Shown: in pieces, positions 37,859-47,549 of the stretch
Layout of the letters: each line of letters begins with the position of its first letter
How positions within the stretch are numbered: the stretch's first letter is position 1
Origin: Pseudomonas sp. RIT288
GTDB taxonomy: Bacteria > Pseudomonadota > Gammaproteobacteria > Pseudomonadales > Pseudomonadaceae
DNA length: 64,000 nucleotides
Direction: 5' to 3'
NCBI RefSeq assembly: GCF_000631985.1
Contig: NZ_JFYN01000041.1
Coordinates: 248,001-312,000, forward strand
Translations under genes and position numbers: made by a program
The notes under the pieces: model-generated
Database searches by the model: none
What the model was told of the DNA's origin: nothing
What the model saw: the letters and a program-made list of their open reading frames with translations, nothing else

Positions 37859-38755
37859 TCAGCCGCGCGGGTGATGTTTGGCGTGCAGGTCTTGCAGGCG
37901 GGCACGTGCCACATGGGTGTAGATCTGCGTTGTCGACAGATCACTGTGGCCGAGCAGCATCTGCACTACCCGCAGATCGGCGCCGTGGTTGAGCAGGTGC
38001 GTGGCGAAGGCGTGACGCAAAGTGTGCGGCGACAGCGATTTGCCGATCCCGGCGACCTTGGCCCAATGCTTGATCCGGTGCCAGAAGGTCTGGCGGGTCA
38101 TCTGCTCGCCGCGCTGGCTGGGGAACAGCACATCGCTGGGGCGCCCGCCCAGCAGCTCGCTGCGACCATCGCGCATGTAGCGTTCGATCCAGACAATCGC
38201 CTCCTCGCCCATCGGCACCAGCCGCTCCTTGCTGCCCTTGCCCATCACCCGCAACACGCCCTGACGCAGGTTGACCTGCTCCAGCGTCAGGCTGACCAGT
38301 TCGGTCACGCGCAGCCCGCAGGCGTACAGCACTTCAAGCATGGCGCGATCACGCTGACCGATGGCTTCACTCAGATCCGGCGCCTTGAGCAGCGCTTCGA
38401 CGTCGGCTTCCGACAACGATTTGGGCAGCGGCCTGCCCAGTTGCGGCATGTCGACGCGCAAGGTCGGATCGACCGTAATCAGCTTCTCCCGCAGCAAATA
38501 GCGGTAAAAGCCACGCACACCGGAAAGAAATCTGGCGGTGGAACGCGGTTTGTAATTCTGCTCCAGGCGCCAGGACAGGTGATCGAGGATCAACTCGCGA
38601 CCGGCATTGATCAGCTCCAGGTTTTTCTCCTGCAGCCAGCCGTTGAACAGCGCCAGATCGCTGCGGTAGGCGCCGCGGGTGTTGTCGGACAGGCCTTTTT
38701 CCAGCCACAGGGCGTCGAGGAATTGGTCAATCAGTGGATGGTCGATGGCAGGCAT
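37859..38755 (-). CDS. xerD: Site-specific tyrosine recombinase XerD
   Basis: Resolves chromosome dimers at dif with XerC under FtsK control. It has 298 residues. The N-terminal SAM-like core-binding domain is DQFLDALWLEKGLSDNTRGAYRSDL. The catalytic domain has Arg in YACGLRVTELV, Lys in GKGSKERLVP, HTLRHAFATHLL, LGHSDLSTTQIYTH with the nucleophilic Tyr. It is the first gene of the xerD-dsbC-hom-thrC run, although a REP doublet separates it from dsbC. Confidence 0.96.
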   Translation of the reverse strand: MPAIDHPLIDQFLDALWLEKGLSDNTRGAYRSDLALFNGWLQEKNLELINAGRELILDHLSWRLEQNYKPRSTARFLSGVRGFYRYLLREKLITVDPTLRVDMPQLGRPLPKSLSEADVEALLKAPDLSEAIGQRDRAMLEVLYACGLRVTELVSLTLEQVNLRQGVLRVMGKGSKERLVPMGEEAIVWIERYMRDGRSELLGGRPSDVLFPSQRGEQMTRQTFWHRIKHWAKVAGIGKSLSPHTLRHAFATHLLNHGADLRVVQMLLGHSDLSTTQIYTHVARARLQDLHAKHHPRG

Positions 38756-38863
38756 GGGCGCTCAAGACACACAACCTCCTGGGCTGTGCGCAAATGTAGA
38801 GTGAACTGTAGGAATGGCCGCTAGTCTTTCATAGCCCGCTAATTCAAGGAACAGGGAGCATCA

Positions 38864-40672
38864 ATGAACGAGCAGCAAATTCTCTTGGCATTTGGCGGGA
38901 TTGGGGCCGCGGCGCTGGGTTGCCAGTGGCTGGCGTGGCGCCTGAAGCTGCCGGCGATTCTGTTTCTGTTGCTGACCGGGATTCTCGCCGGACCGGTACT
39001 CGGCTGGCTCGACCCGCAGGAAATGTTCGGCCCGTTGCTGATGCCGCTGGTGTCGCTGGCGGTAGCGTTGATCCTGTTTGAGGGCAGTCTGACCTTGCAC
39101 CTGTCGGAATGGCGCGAGATCGGCAGCGTCGTGCATCGGCTGGTGACCCTCGGCGCCCTCACGACCTGGGTGGTGATTGCCGTCGCGACCCACTTCTTGC
39201 TCGGCTTCGACTGGCTGCTGGCGATCCTGTTCGGCAGCCTGACGCTGGTGACCGGCCCGACGGTGATCGTGCCGATGCTGCGAGTGGTGCGACCGAAAGC
39301 CTCGATCGCCAACATTCTGCGCTGGGAAGGCATCGTCATTGACCCGATCGGCGCCCTGCTCGCGGTGGTGGTCTACAGCTTCATCATCGCCCGCTCCGAG
39401 GGCAACGGCCTCGAACAGAGTCTGTTGACCTTCGGCGGCGTGATTGTCTGCGGCAGTGTATTCGGGATTATCGGCGGCTGGGTGCTGGGCACCGTCATCC
39501 GTCGCCAATGGTTGCCGGAATACCTGCACAACCTCGCCTCGCTGGCGGCGGTGCTGGGGATTTTCATTGCGTCCAATCAGGTGATGCATGAGTCCGGCCT
39601 GCTCGCGGTGACACTGATGGGCATGTGGCTGGCGAACATGAAGGGCGTGGATGTTCGGCACATCCTGCACTTCAAGGAAAACCTCAGCGTGCTGCTGATT
39701 TCCGGACTGTTCATCCTGCTGGCGGCGCGACTGGATCTGCATGCCTTGATCGGCCTCGGGCCGTTGGTGCTGATTCTGCTGCTGGTGATTCAACTGGTCG
39801 CGCGCCCGCTGAACGTACTGTTGAGCACCGCAGGTTCCAGCCTGAGCTGGCGTGAACGCGCCCTGCTGTGCTGGATCGCCCCGCGCGGGATCGTGGCGGC
39901 GGCGGTGTCGGCGATTTTCGCAATTCGCCTTGATCAGGCCGGACACGAAGGCGCGCTGTTGTTGGTGCCCCTGACCTTCGCGGTGATCATCGGCACTGTG
40001 GTGCTGCAAAGTGCAACCGCTCGGCCACTGGCACGCTTGCTGAACGTCGCCGAACCGGCGCCGAGCGGCTTCCTGATCGTCGGCGCCAACGGCCCGGCGC
40101 GCCTGCTGGGCAAATCGTTGCAACAACTGGGCAGCCGCGTGCTGTTGACCGATTCGAGCTGGGAAAATATTCGTGCGGCGCGCATGGAGGGGTTGCCGAC
40201 GTACTTTGGCAACCCGGCTTCGCAGCATGCCGATGCGCATCTGGACCTGGTCGGGCTGGGGCATCTATTGGCGTTGTCGCCCTCGGGTGAGCTGAATACC
40301 CTGGCGGCGATGCGTTTTCGACACGACTTTGGTCATCAACGCCTGTTCGGCCTGGCCAGTGGTCAGGAAAGTCGTCGCAGCGACAAGCACCGGGCAAGCC
40401 TGGAACATCGCGGCAATCAGCTGGGGAGCGAGGCGCTGACCTATGCCAAGCTGGCCAGCCTGATCAGCAACGGCGCCGAGCTTTACAGCACGACGCTGAC
40501 CGACGGGTTCGGTTGGGAGGATTACCAGGCATTGCATGGCAATCGGGCGACCCTGCTGTTCATGCGCGATGACAGTGGCTGGGTGCATGTGGTGACGCCG
40601 GAGACCGTTTTGAAACCGGGATCCGGGTGGACGTTGCTGGCGTTGATTCAGCCGGAGGCCAGCGGCGCCTGA
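38864..40672 (+). CDS. Cation:proton antiporter (CPA family) with cytoplasmic domain
   Basis: 602 residues. About twelve membrane helices (residues about 1-400) include the antiporter core GPTVIVPMLRVVRPK and a later Asp pair region EGIVIDPIGALLAVVVY. The C-terminal 200 residues contain a Rossmann-like unit (FLIVGANGPARLLGKSLQQLGSRVLLTD) with nucleotide-binding features, resembling TrkA/RCK regulation. It probably exchanges Na+ or K+ for protons. It is divergent from xerD, as a single gene. Confidence 0.85.
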   Translation: MNEQQILLAFGGIGAAALGCQWLAWRLKLPAILFLLLTGILAGPVLGWLDPQEMFGPLLMPLVSLAVALILFEGSLTLHLSEWREIGSVVHRLVTLGALTTWVVIAVATHFLLGFDWLLAILFGSLTLVTGPTVIVPMLRVVRPKASIANILRWEGIVIDPIGALLAVVVYSFIIARSEGNGLEQSLLTFGGVIVCGSVFGIIGGWVLGTVIRRQWLPEYLHNLASLAAVLGIFIASNQVMHESGLLAVTLMGMWLANMKGVDVRHILHFKENLSVLLISGLFILLAARLDLHALIGLGPLVLILLLVIQLVARPLNVLLSTAGSSLSWRERALLCWIAPRGIVAAAVSAIFAIRLDQAGHEGALLLVPLTFAVIIGTVVLQSATARPLARLLNVAEPAPSGFLIVGANGPARLLGKSLQQLGSRVLLTDSSWENIRAARMEGLPTYFGNPASQHADAHLDLVGLGHLLALSPSGELNTLAAMRFRHDFGHQRLFGLASGQESRRSDKHRASLEHRGNQLGSEALTYAKLASLISNGAELYSTTLTDGFGWEDYQALHGNRATLLFMRDDSGWVHVVTPETVLKPGSGWTLLALIQPEASGA

Positions 40673-40680
40673 TAAGTCGA

Positions 40681-40770
40681 ATCGCGAGCAGGCTCACTCC
40701 TACAGTGTCCGTGTCGTTCACACCTTTTATATACGACACGGACACTGTAGGAGTGAGCCTGATCGCGATA
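40681..40770. repeat. REP doublet, family A
   Basis: ATCGCGAGCAGGCTCACTCC and the inverted GGAGTGAGCCTGATCGCGAT flank an AT-rich centre. The centre also contains its own inverted repeat GTGTCCGTGTCGT/ATACGACACGGACAC. Confidence 0.85.
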
Positions 40771-40789
40771 GCCGCGACTCGGTTCCGGA

Positions 40790-41203
40790 TCAGGCTGCAA
40801 ATCCGGGCAGCACCGGCACCGGCCGCTTGTCATCATCAATCGCCACAAAGCTGAACTGCCCGTGGATCGCCTTCTCTCGCCCGTCACAGCTCATGCTCTC
40901 GACGAACACCTCTACCTCGACCTTGAGACTGGTGTTGCCGACCTTGATCACTTTCCCGACCAGCTCGACGATGGATCCGGCCGGGATCGCATGATTGAAG
41001 TCGATGCGGTCGGTTGAAACAGTCACCAGCGGCAGGCGGCAGAAGCGCGTGGCGGTGATGAATGACACTTCGTCCATCCACGCTAGCGCGGTACCGCCGA
41101 ACAGGGTGTTGTGGTGGTTGGTGGTTGGCGGAAAGACGGCTTTGGTCACGCGGGTCACCGAGAGTTCGGTGCGGCGTTGGATTTCCTGGTCGCGGGTGGT
41201 CAT
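40790..41203 (-). CDS. Acyl-CoA thioesterase (hotdog fold)
   Basis: 137 residues of the YciA/acyl-CoA hydrolase type: THRVTKAVFPPTTNHHNTLFGGTALAWMDE with the catalytic Asp/Asn region of hexameric hotdog thioesterases, then VELVGKVIKVGNTSLKVEVEVF. It hydrolyses acyl-CoA to free acid and CoA; chain-length preference is unknown. It is downstream of rplS on the same strand but separated by the rplS terminator, so it is probably an independent unit. Confidence 0.88.
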   Translation of the reverse strand: MTTRDQEIQRRTELSVTRVTKAVFPPTTNHHNTLFGGTALAWMDEVSFITATRFCRLPLVTVSTDRIDFNHAIPAGSIVELVGKVIKVGNTSLKVEVEVFVESMSCDGREKAIHGQFSFVAIDDDKRPVPVLPGFAA

Positions 41204-41243
41204 GGGTTATTGCTCGTAAATCAGGGGCTCCCGAAAACAGCAA

Positions 41244-41278
41244 GATCAAAAGATCGCAGCCTTCGGCAGCTCCTACAT
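41244..41278. repeat. Solo REP, family B
   Basis: A single AAAAGATCGCAGCCTTCGGC...CTCCTAC half with no inverted partner, between the thioesterase and rplS. Confidence 0.75.
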
Positions 41279-41303
41279 AGTGGGGGCAGTTTATTGCAGG
41301 CAA

Positions 41304-41333
41304 CAAAAAAGCAGCCCGTAGGCTGCTTTTTTC
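41304..41333 (-). terminator. Rho-independent terminator of rplS operon
   Basis: AAAAAAGCAGCC-CGTA-GGCTGCTTTTTT: a 6-bp GC-rich stem (GCAGCC) with A and T runs either side, 18 bases downstream of the rplS stop. Confidence 0.93.
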
Positions 41334-41350
41334 TGCATCGGAAGCTGGAC

Positions 41351-41701
41351 TTAAGCCAGTTTTTCCTTGATGCGAGCTGCTTTACCCGACAGGTCGCGCA
41401 GGTAGTACAGCTTGGCTTTACGTACGTCACCGCGACGTTTGACAGCCATGCTGTCGATCTGCGGGGAGTAGGTCTGGAAAGTACGTTCTACGCCAACACC
41501 GTTGGAGATTTTACGAACGGTGAACGCACTGTTCACGCCGCGGTTACGCTTGGCGATTACAACGCCTTCGAACGCTTGCAGACGGGAACGATCGCCTTCC
41601 TTCACTTTCACCTGAACGACAATGGTGTCGCCTGGGGCAAAGGTAGGGATTTCTTTGGTCATCTGCTCTGCTTCGAGTGCAAGGATGATTTTGTTGGTCA
41701 T
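41351..41701 (-). CDS. rplS: 50S ribosomal protein L19
   Basis: Large-subunit protein at the 30S-50S interface. It has 116 residues, of normal length. Family features are [46 protein letters not shown] and the C-terminal [19 protein letters not shown]. It is the last gene of rpsP-rimM-trmD-rplS, starting 45 bp after trmD and ending in a strong terminator. Confidence 0.98.
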
Positions 41702-41746
41702 GCTGTGCTCCTAAGGTAAATCAACTGATCTACCATCGATACGTTG

Positions 41747-42499
41747 TTAACTATCGTCCCGCTCGCGGATGTATTCCTCGAGCAGCTTCTTCTCTTCTCC
41801 AGAAAGCGAGCGGCTTTCCAGAAGATCGGCGCGTCGTTCATAGGTCCGACCAAGGGACTGCTGTAAACGCCAACGCCGGATATGCGCGTGATTGCCACTT
41901 AGCAACACGTCGGGAACACGCTGATCCGCATACACCTCAGGTCGGGTGTAGTGCGGGCAATCCAGCAGACCATCCGTAAAGGAATCTTCCTCAGCGGAAT
42001 CCGCATGCCCTAAAGCTCCGGGCAGCAGTCGTGTAACCGCATCGATCATGACCATGGCCGGCAGCTCGCCGCCAGACAGTACATAGTCACCAATCGACCA
42101 CTCTTCATCGACATGAGCCTCAATAAAGCGCTCGTCAATGCCTTCATAGCGGCCGGCAATCAGGATCAATGCATCCGATTTTGCCAACTCGCGTACCGCC
42201 GACTGAGTCAGTTGACGGCCTTGGGGGGACAGGTAAATCACCTTCGCCGCCTCCCCGGCTGCTGCCTTGGCCTGAACCAGAGCATCTTCCAGGGGCTTGA
42301 TCTTCATCACCATGCCCGGACCACCGCCAAACGGGCGATCGTCCACAGTGTGATGCCGATCCGTCGTGTAATCCCGCGGATTCCAACAGGTCAGCTGCAA
42401 CAGCCCCTGTTTGACCGCACGACTGGTAATGCCGTACTCACTGATGGCCGAGAACATCTCGGGGAACAACGTTATGACGTCTACGCGCAGGCTGGCCAT
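41747..42499 (-). CDS. trmD: tRNA (guanine-N1-37) methyltransferase
   Basis: Methylates G37 of tRNAs reading CNN codons and so prevents +1 frameshifting. It has 250 residues. The SPOUT knot is visible in [40 protein letters not shown] and [14 protein letters not shown]. The C-terminal helical domain has HYTRPEVY and [17 protein letters not shown]. It begins 3 bases after the rimM stop, in the conserved ribosomal operon. Confidence 0.98.
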
Positions 42500-42502
42500 T
42501 GC

Positions 42503-43039
42503 TTAGAAGTCCGCATCCCATTCCACCCTCATCACGCCTGCTTCCAGGTCGATTGCCAGCACGCATTGCTCTGTGTAGGGCAACAACCGCTCGCGATCAT
42601 CCAGGCTGCCCGCGCAGGGCTTGACCACCAATACATCGTTCGCGCCGGTCTCCAACAGGTGATCAACCTTGCCGAACAATTGCTCGTCCTGGTTGATGAC
42701 GCTCAGACCCTGCAACTGGTACCAGTAGTACTCGTCGCCTGTCAGGTTGGGCAAAAGGCTTCGCGAGATGCAAATCTCATAACCGCTCAGAAGCCGGGCT
42801 TCATCGCGATCGTCGAGGCCTTTGAGCTTGGCAACCAGATCCTTTTGAGTGGATCGGCCGCTGACCAGCTCGACCTGTTTCACCACGCCTTCGCGCCGAA
42901 GCGTCCAGTTGCGGTAGTCCAACAGGTTTTCAATCGGATCGGTAAAGGAAAAGACCTTCACCTCGCCGCGAACGCCGTGAACCGAAAAAATCTTGCCGAC
43001 AACGATCAGGTCATCAGCTTTTTCTGGCGTCGCGCTCAT
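42503..43039 (-). CDS. rimM: 16S rRNA processing protein RimM
   Basis: Assists 30S subunit maturation around the 3' head domain with S19. It has 178 residues. The N-terminal RimM barrel has VVGKIFSVHGVRGEVKVFSFTD, and the PRC-barrel domain has GDEYYWYQLQGLSVINQ and LLETGANDVLVVKP. It lies 5 bp downstream of rpsP and 3 bp upstream of trmD. Confidence 0.97.
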   Translation of the reverse strand: MSATPEKADDLIVVGKIFSVHGVRGEVKVFSFTDPIENLLDYRNWTLRREGVVKQVELVSGRSTQKDLVAKLKGLDDRDEARLLSGYEICISRSLLPNLTGDEYYWYQLQGLSVINQDEQLFGKVDHLLETGANDVLVVKPCAGSLDDRERLLPYTEQCVLAIDLEAGVMRVEWDADF

Positions 43040-43044
43040 ACTGC

Positions 43045-43296
43045 TCAGGCTGCAGCCTTGGCAGATTCCTTCAGCAACTGAGCTACACGCTCAGAAGGCT
43101 GTGCACCAACGCTCAGCCAGTAGGCTACGCGCTCTTGGTTCACGGACAGACGGATTTCCTGACCACGGGCAACAGGGTTGAAGAAGCCAACCTGTTCTTT
43201 GTGGGAGCCGTCACGCGGGTTACGCGAGTCGGTTACGGTCAGGTGGTAAAACGGGCGCTTTTTGGAGCCGCCAAGGGCAAGACGGATTGTTAGCAT
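43045..43296 (-). CDS. rpsP: 30S ribosomal protein S16
   Basis: 83 residues, beginning [25 protein letters not shown] with a canonical S16 core and the C-terminal helix [17 protein letters not shown]-like segment. It is the first gene of the rpsP operon, so its promoter lies in 43297-43557. Confidence 0.98.
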   Translation of the reverse strand: MLTIRLALGGSKKRPFYHLTVTDSRNPRDGSHKEQVGFFNPVARGQEIRLSVNQERVAYWLSVGAQPSERVAQLLKESAKAAA

Positions 43297-43557
43297 GTGA
43301 ACATCGTTCCTGTAGTCGGTGCTGCAAATCTAAATGCACAGCGGGCATGGGTGCCCGAAAGGCCGCATATTCTAAGGAATATCCGGACTTTTGCAAATGA
43401 CTTTTTCCGGCGCCTATGGCATGCCGTGCGGATTTGCATATAGAGCCGTCGATGAAAACGGCCAGTCAGCTCCCGCCGAGTGCGGGTTTGCTGTTGATCC
43501 TGCGTCCTTGCAGGGTCTGCGCCGGTGCGACGACCGGCGAAGTCTTGGTGTCCTGTA
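43297..43557. other. Spacer between ffh and rpsP
   Basis: 261 bases holding the rpsP promoter. A 7-bp hairpin CGCCGGT/ACCGGCG lies at about 43521-43540, close to the ffh stop, but it has no T-run, so it is only a weak terminator candidate. Confidence 0.5.
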
Positions 43558-44934
43558 TCACATTTTTGGCATGCCGCCGCCGGGCAACATACCGCCCATG
43601 CCGCGCATCATTTTCGCCATTCCGCCTTTGGCGGTGAATTTCTTCATCATCTTCTGCATTTGCTTGTGCTGCTTGATCAAGCGGCCGATGTCCTGCACCT
43701 GGGTGCCGGAACCCATGGCGATCCGGCGCTTGCGCGAACCGCTGATCAGCTCAGGGTCGCGGCGCTCGGCCGGGGTCATGGAGTTGATGATGGCTTCCAT
43801 CTGTTTGAACTGCTTCTCTGCCGCGTTCTGGGCATTGCCCATTTGCGACAGGTTGACGCCGCCGATGCTCGGCAGCTTGTCCATGAGCCCGCCGAGGCCG
43901 CCCATGTTCTTCATCTGTTGCAGCTGATCGCGGAAGTCTTCGAGGTCGAAGCCCTTGCCCTTCTTCAGCTTCTTGGCCAGTTTGTCGGCCTTGTCCTTGT
44001 CGAGGGTCGCTTCAGCCTGTTCGATCAGACTGAGCACGTCGCCCATGCCGAGGATCCGCGAAGCGATACGCTCAGGGTGGAACGGATCGAGCGCTTCGCT
44101 CTTCTCGCCCATACCGATGAACTTGATCGGCTTGCCGGTGATTGCGCGGACCGAAAGTGCAGCACCGCCACGGGCGTCGCCGTCGACCTTGGTCAGGATC
44201 ACACCGGTCAGCGGCAGCGCATCACCGAAGGCCTTGGCCGTATTGGCGGCGTCCTGACCGGTCATGGCGTCAACCACAAACAGGGTTTCCACCGGGTTGA
44301 TCGCGGCGTGCAGCGCCTTGATCTCGCCCATCATCTCTTCGTCGATGTGCAGACGACCGGCGGTGTCGACGATGACCACGTCGATGAATTTCAGTTTTGC
44401 TTCTTTAATAGCCGCGTTGGCGATGTCGACCGGCTTCTGGCTCAGATCGGACGGGAAGAACGTCACGCCGATGTCGTTGGCCAGGGTTTCCAGCTGTTTG
44501 ATAGCAGCCGGACGGTAGATGTCCGCCGACACGACCATCACCGACTTCTTCTTGCGCTCTTTAAGGAAGCGCGCGAGTTTGCCGGCGGTGGTGGTTTTAC
44601 CGGCACCCTGCAGACCGGCCATCAGAATGACAGCGGGCGGCACGGCGCTCAGGTTCAAGTCTTCGTTGGCCGCGCCCATCAGGCTTTCGAGTTCGGCCTG
44701 GACGATCTTCACGAACGCCTGGCCCGGCGTCAGGCTGCGCGACACCTCGGTGCCGACAGCGCGCTCCTTGACCGAATTGACGAAGTCCTTGACCACCGGC
44801 AGGGCGACGTCGGCTTCGAGCAACGCCATGCGCACTTCGCGCAGGGTGTCTTTGATATTGTCTTCAGTCAGCTTCGCCTTGCCGGTGACATGGCGCAGCG
44901 TCTGCGAGAGACGGTCGGTTAAGTTTTCAAACAT
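43558..44934 (-). CDS. ffh: Signal recognition particle protein Ffh
   Basis: SRP54-type GTPase that binds 4.5S RNA and delivers nascent membrane proteins to FtsY. It has 458 residues: N domain helices, G domain with GLQGAGKTTTAGKLA (P-loop), DTAGRLHID and TKVDGDARGG, then the Met-rich M domain ending in MMRGMGGMLPGGGMPKM. Single gene, divergent from the ypjD-like gene. Confidence 0.97.
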   Translation of the reverse strand: MFENLTDRLSQTLRHVTGKAKLTEDNIKDTLREVRMALLEADVALPVVKDFVNSVKERAVGTEVSRSLTPGQAFVKIVQAELESLMGAANEDLNLSAVPPAVILMAGLQGAGKTTTAGKLARFLKERKKKSVMVVSADIYRPAAIKQLETLANDIGVTFFPSDLSQKPVDIANAAIKEAKLKFIDVVIVDTAGRLHIDEEMMGEIKALHAAINPVETLFVVDAMTGQDAANTAKAFGDALPLTGVILTKVDGDARGGAALSVRAITGKPIKFIGMGEKSEALDPFHPERIASRILGMGDVLSLIEQAEATLDKDKADKLAKKLKKGKGFDLEDFRDQLQQMKNMGGLGGLMDKLPSIGGVNLSQMGNAQNAAEKQFKQMEAIINSMTPAERRDPELISGSRKRRIAMGSGTQVQDIGRLIKQHKQMQKMMKKFTAKGGMAKMMRGMGGMLPGGGMPKM

Positions 44935-45129
44935 TGCGCGATCCTTTCAGGCCCTGTGTAGACCGGGATAATGGCGGCCCAGACCGGATTCAACATGTGC
45001 TCGGCGAGCCTGCGGCGTGGGCAGGTCGCGGATTATAGCGAAGACTGCGTCGGGCGGACACCTCGCACTTTCGTGGTGTGGCGGTTCTATGCCAAACTCA
45101 GCGCCTTTCGGGCCTGCCTAACAGGATTT

Positions 45130-45942
45130 ATGCTCCCCTTGTCACCCAGTTTGCTGACTACCATCGCCGCCGCTCTTCTTTATGCCGCTGCGACCCTTTA
45201 TCAGGGCACCCGCCTGGCCTCCGGCGCCAAGGCGAACAAGCGCCTGCTGGTTACGCTCGGCATCCTCGCCGTGCTCGCTCACAGCGCCAGCCTGCTCACT
45301 CACCTGCTGACGCCGATCGGCCTGGGCCTGGATTTCTTCAGCGCCGCCAGCCTGATCGCCGCGGCCGTCATCGCCCTGACGCTGCTGGCCTGCTCGCGGA
45401 TCCCGGTGGAAAACCTCCTGGTGCTGCTGTTCCCGCTCGGCGCGGCGACGGTGCTGCTGGCGCAGTTCGCCCCGGCCGGCACGGTGCAGATCATCGACGA
45501 AGAGCCGGGCATCCTCGCCCACATTCTGCTGTCGATCCTCGCCTACGGCATGTTCACCATCGCGGTATTCCAGGCCTTGTTGCTGCTGGTGCAGGATCAC
45601 CAGCTCAAGCACAAGCACCCGTCGGGCCTGATCAAGAACTTCCCGCCGCTGCAAACCATGGAAAGCCTGTTGTTCGGCTTCCTCTGGGCTGGCTGGACGC
45701 TGCTGTCGCTGTCGCTGATCTCCGGCTGGCTGTTCGTCGAGAACCTGTTCGCCCAGCATCTGGTGCACAAGACCTTGCTGGCGTGCCTGGCCTGGATCGT
45801 GTTCAGCGTGCTGCTGTGGGGCCGCAATCGCCTCGGCTGGCGCGGCCACAAGGCAATTCGCTGGACCCTCGCCGGTTTCTGCCTGCTGATGTTGGCGTAT
45901 TTCGGCAGCAAACTGGTTCGTGAATACATCCTGCACATCTGA
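45130..45942 (+). CDS. Inner-membrane CcsA/YpjD-like protein
   Basis: 270 residues from the ATG at 45130, MLPLSPSLLTTIAAALLYAAATLYQG; the ATG at 44971 is far longer than the family. About eight membrane helices. The cytochrome c assembly (CcsA/HemX) domain appears in LAYGMFTIAVFQALLLLVQ and FLWAGWTLLSLSLISGWLF. Members are associated with haem handling, but the role of YpjD in pseudomonads is unproven. It is followed by the CorC-like gene after 12 bp. Confidence 0.85.
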   Translation: MLPLSPSLLTTIAAALLYAAATLYQGTRLASGAKANKRLLVTLGILAVLAHSASLLTHLLTPIGLGLDFFSAASLIAAAVIALTLLACSRIPVENLLVLLFPLGAATVLLAQFAPAGTVQIIDEEPGILAHILLSILAYGMFTIAVFQALLLLVQDHQLKHKHPSGLIKNFPPLQTMESLLFGFLWAGWTLLSLSLISGWLFVENLFAQHLVHKTLLACLAWIVFSVLLWGRNRLGWRGHKAIRWTLAGFCLLMLAYFGSKLVREYILHI

Positions 45943-45954
45943 CGGGCGGCATAA

Positions 45955-47187
45955 ATGGACGGTTTGCCCTTAGGGCCGATGCTCGCGGTATTTGTCCTGC
46001 TGATTTTATGGTCGGGGCTGTTTACCGCCGTCGAAATCGCGCAGCAACACTTGCTCGCGCAACGCACCGCCTCGCGCGCCAGCGATAAACCGCTGGCGAA
46101 GCTGAGCTTCCCGCTCGACAGCCTGATCCTGTGCAACACCCTGTGCCGCGCCCTCGCGGTGGTCATTGCCACATTGCTGGCAATCTTTCTTTGCGAAGAG
46201 AACGGCCCGTGGGCCGCCTGCCTCGTCGCCGGTGCCGTATTGCTGGTGTTTGCCGATTACTTTCCGCGCACCGTGGCCCAGCGCTACCCGGATGCGGTGC
46301 TGTCGTTTGGTAATAACCTGCTGGCCGTACCGCTGAAAATCCTTTACCCGCTGGCCTGGCCGCTGAGCCGCATCAGCGGTTTGCTGCTGCGTCCCTTCGC
46401 GCGCAAACCCCAGGTGGTGCAGAAAAGTGAAGACGAAGAAACTGCCGACCCTGACGACGACCCGGAACATCCGTCTCACACCCACCCGGTTTCCGGGATC
46501 CACGCGCTCGACAACATCACGGTCAACGACATTCTGGTACCACGCAGCGATGTCGACGGCATCAACCTCGACGACTCGATCGAAGCGATCATCGAACAAC
46601 TGCGCCAGAACAAACGCACACGCCTGCCCGTGTTCCACAGCGACATCAACCAGGTCGAAGCGGTGCTCAACACCCGGCAGATCCGCCATCTGCTCAACGA
46701 TGGCCATCTGACCCGCGAAGCGCTGCTGGCCGCCAGCTACGAACCGTACTTCGTCCCGGAAAGCACGCCGCTGCAACTGCAACTGCTGAACTTCCACAAG
46801 CAGCAGCGTCGCCTGGGCATGGTGGTGGACGAGTACGGCGAAGTGCTGGGCATCGTTACCCTGGAAGATATTCTCGAAGAAATCGTCGGCGAATTCGAAA
46901 GCGAGCACAGCCTCGACAACCCGCACATCCATCCGCAACCTGACGGGCGCATGGTGATCGATGGCACCGCGTCGATCCGCGAGTTGAACAAATGCCTGGG
47001 CTGGCACTTGCCGAGCGACGGTCCGAAAACCCTCAACGGTCTGGTGACCGAGGCGCTGGAGACCATTCCGGACAGCGCGGTGTGCTTGAAGATCGGGCGT
47101 TATCGGTTGGAGATTCTCGAGACCGAGGACAACCGGGTGAGCAAGGTGTTGATCTGGCATACGAGCTCGGTGCCTGCCAAGGTCTAA
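45955..47187 (+). CDS. HlyC/CorC family (DUF21-CBS) membrane protein
   Basis: 410 residues. The N-terminal DUF21 membrane domain (about 1-140) has three or four helices. Tandem CBS domains follow (HALDNITVNDILVPRSDVDGINL, DEYGEVLGIVTLEDILEEIVGEFESEH). The C-terminal transporter-associated CorC_HlyC domain begins at about 325 (GTASIRELNKCLGWHLPSDGPKTLNGLV). These proteins function in Mg2+/Co2+ efflux or haemolysin-like membrane transport. It is probably co-transcribed with the ypjD-like gene. Confidence 0.88.
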   Translation: MDGLPLGPMLAVFVLLILWSGLFTAVEIAQQHLLAQRTASRASDKPLAKLSFPLDSLILCNTLCRALAVVIATLLAIFLCEENGPWAACLVAGAVLLVFADYFPRTVAQRYPDAVLSFGNNLLAVPLKILYPLAWPLSRISGLLLRPFARKPQVVQKSEDEETADPDDDPEHPSHTHPVSGIHALDNITVNDILVPRSDVDGINLDDSIEAIIEQLRQNKRTRLPVFHSDINQVEAVLNTRQIRHLLNDGHLTREALLAASYEPYFVPESTPLQLQLLNFHKQQRRLGMVVDEYGEVLGIVTLEDILEEIVGEFESEHSLDNPHIHPQPDGRMVIDGTASIRELNKCLGWHLPSDGPKTLNGLVTEALETIPDSAVCLKIGRYRLEILETEDNRVSKVLIWHTSSVPAKV

Positions 47188-47549
47188 GAGCTGTTGTGGC
47201 GAGGGAGCTTGCTCCCGCTGGGTTGCGAAGCAGCCCTGGCTCTTGATTTACCCACCGACTCATGCGGCCGCTTCGCGCCCGAGCGGTAGCAAGCTCCCTC
47301 GCCACAGAAAGCCCGACAGCAGCGATCTTTGCTCTTGTTCATTCGTTAGCCCCCTTCCTATAATCGATTCGGCTTACCCAAGCCCCGCCAAGCCGCGTGC
47401 TTATCCCGCACTAGACCGGTTTCGGCCATTTCCGCTACACCCCGGCGACTGTTCCTACCTGAAACAGCGACCGCGCCTCATCCCACATCCCTGGGTGTTC
47501 GACCATAATAATTCGCTCCAACGGAGCCATGACTGTCAGGGATCACCGC
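47188..47549. other. Intergenic region before the MHS transporter
   Basis: 362 bases. The first third is a family-C REP doublet. The remainder should include the transporter promoter, but no clear pair is seen. No gene. Confidence 0.5.
47195..47306. repeat. REP doublet, family C
   Basis: TGTGGCGAGGGAGCTTGCTC and AGCAAGCTCCCTCGCCACA flank about 70 bases that include CTGGGTTGCGAAGC/GCTTCGC-like inner arms. Confidence 0.85.

Noticed and set aside
43521-43540. Terminator after ffh
   Set aside because: The hairpin has a good GC stem but lacks any T-run on the minus strand, so it is mentioned only in the spacer entry.
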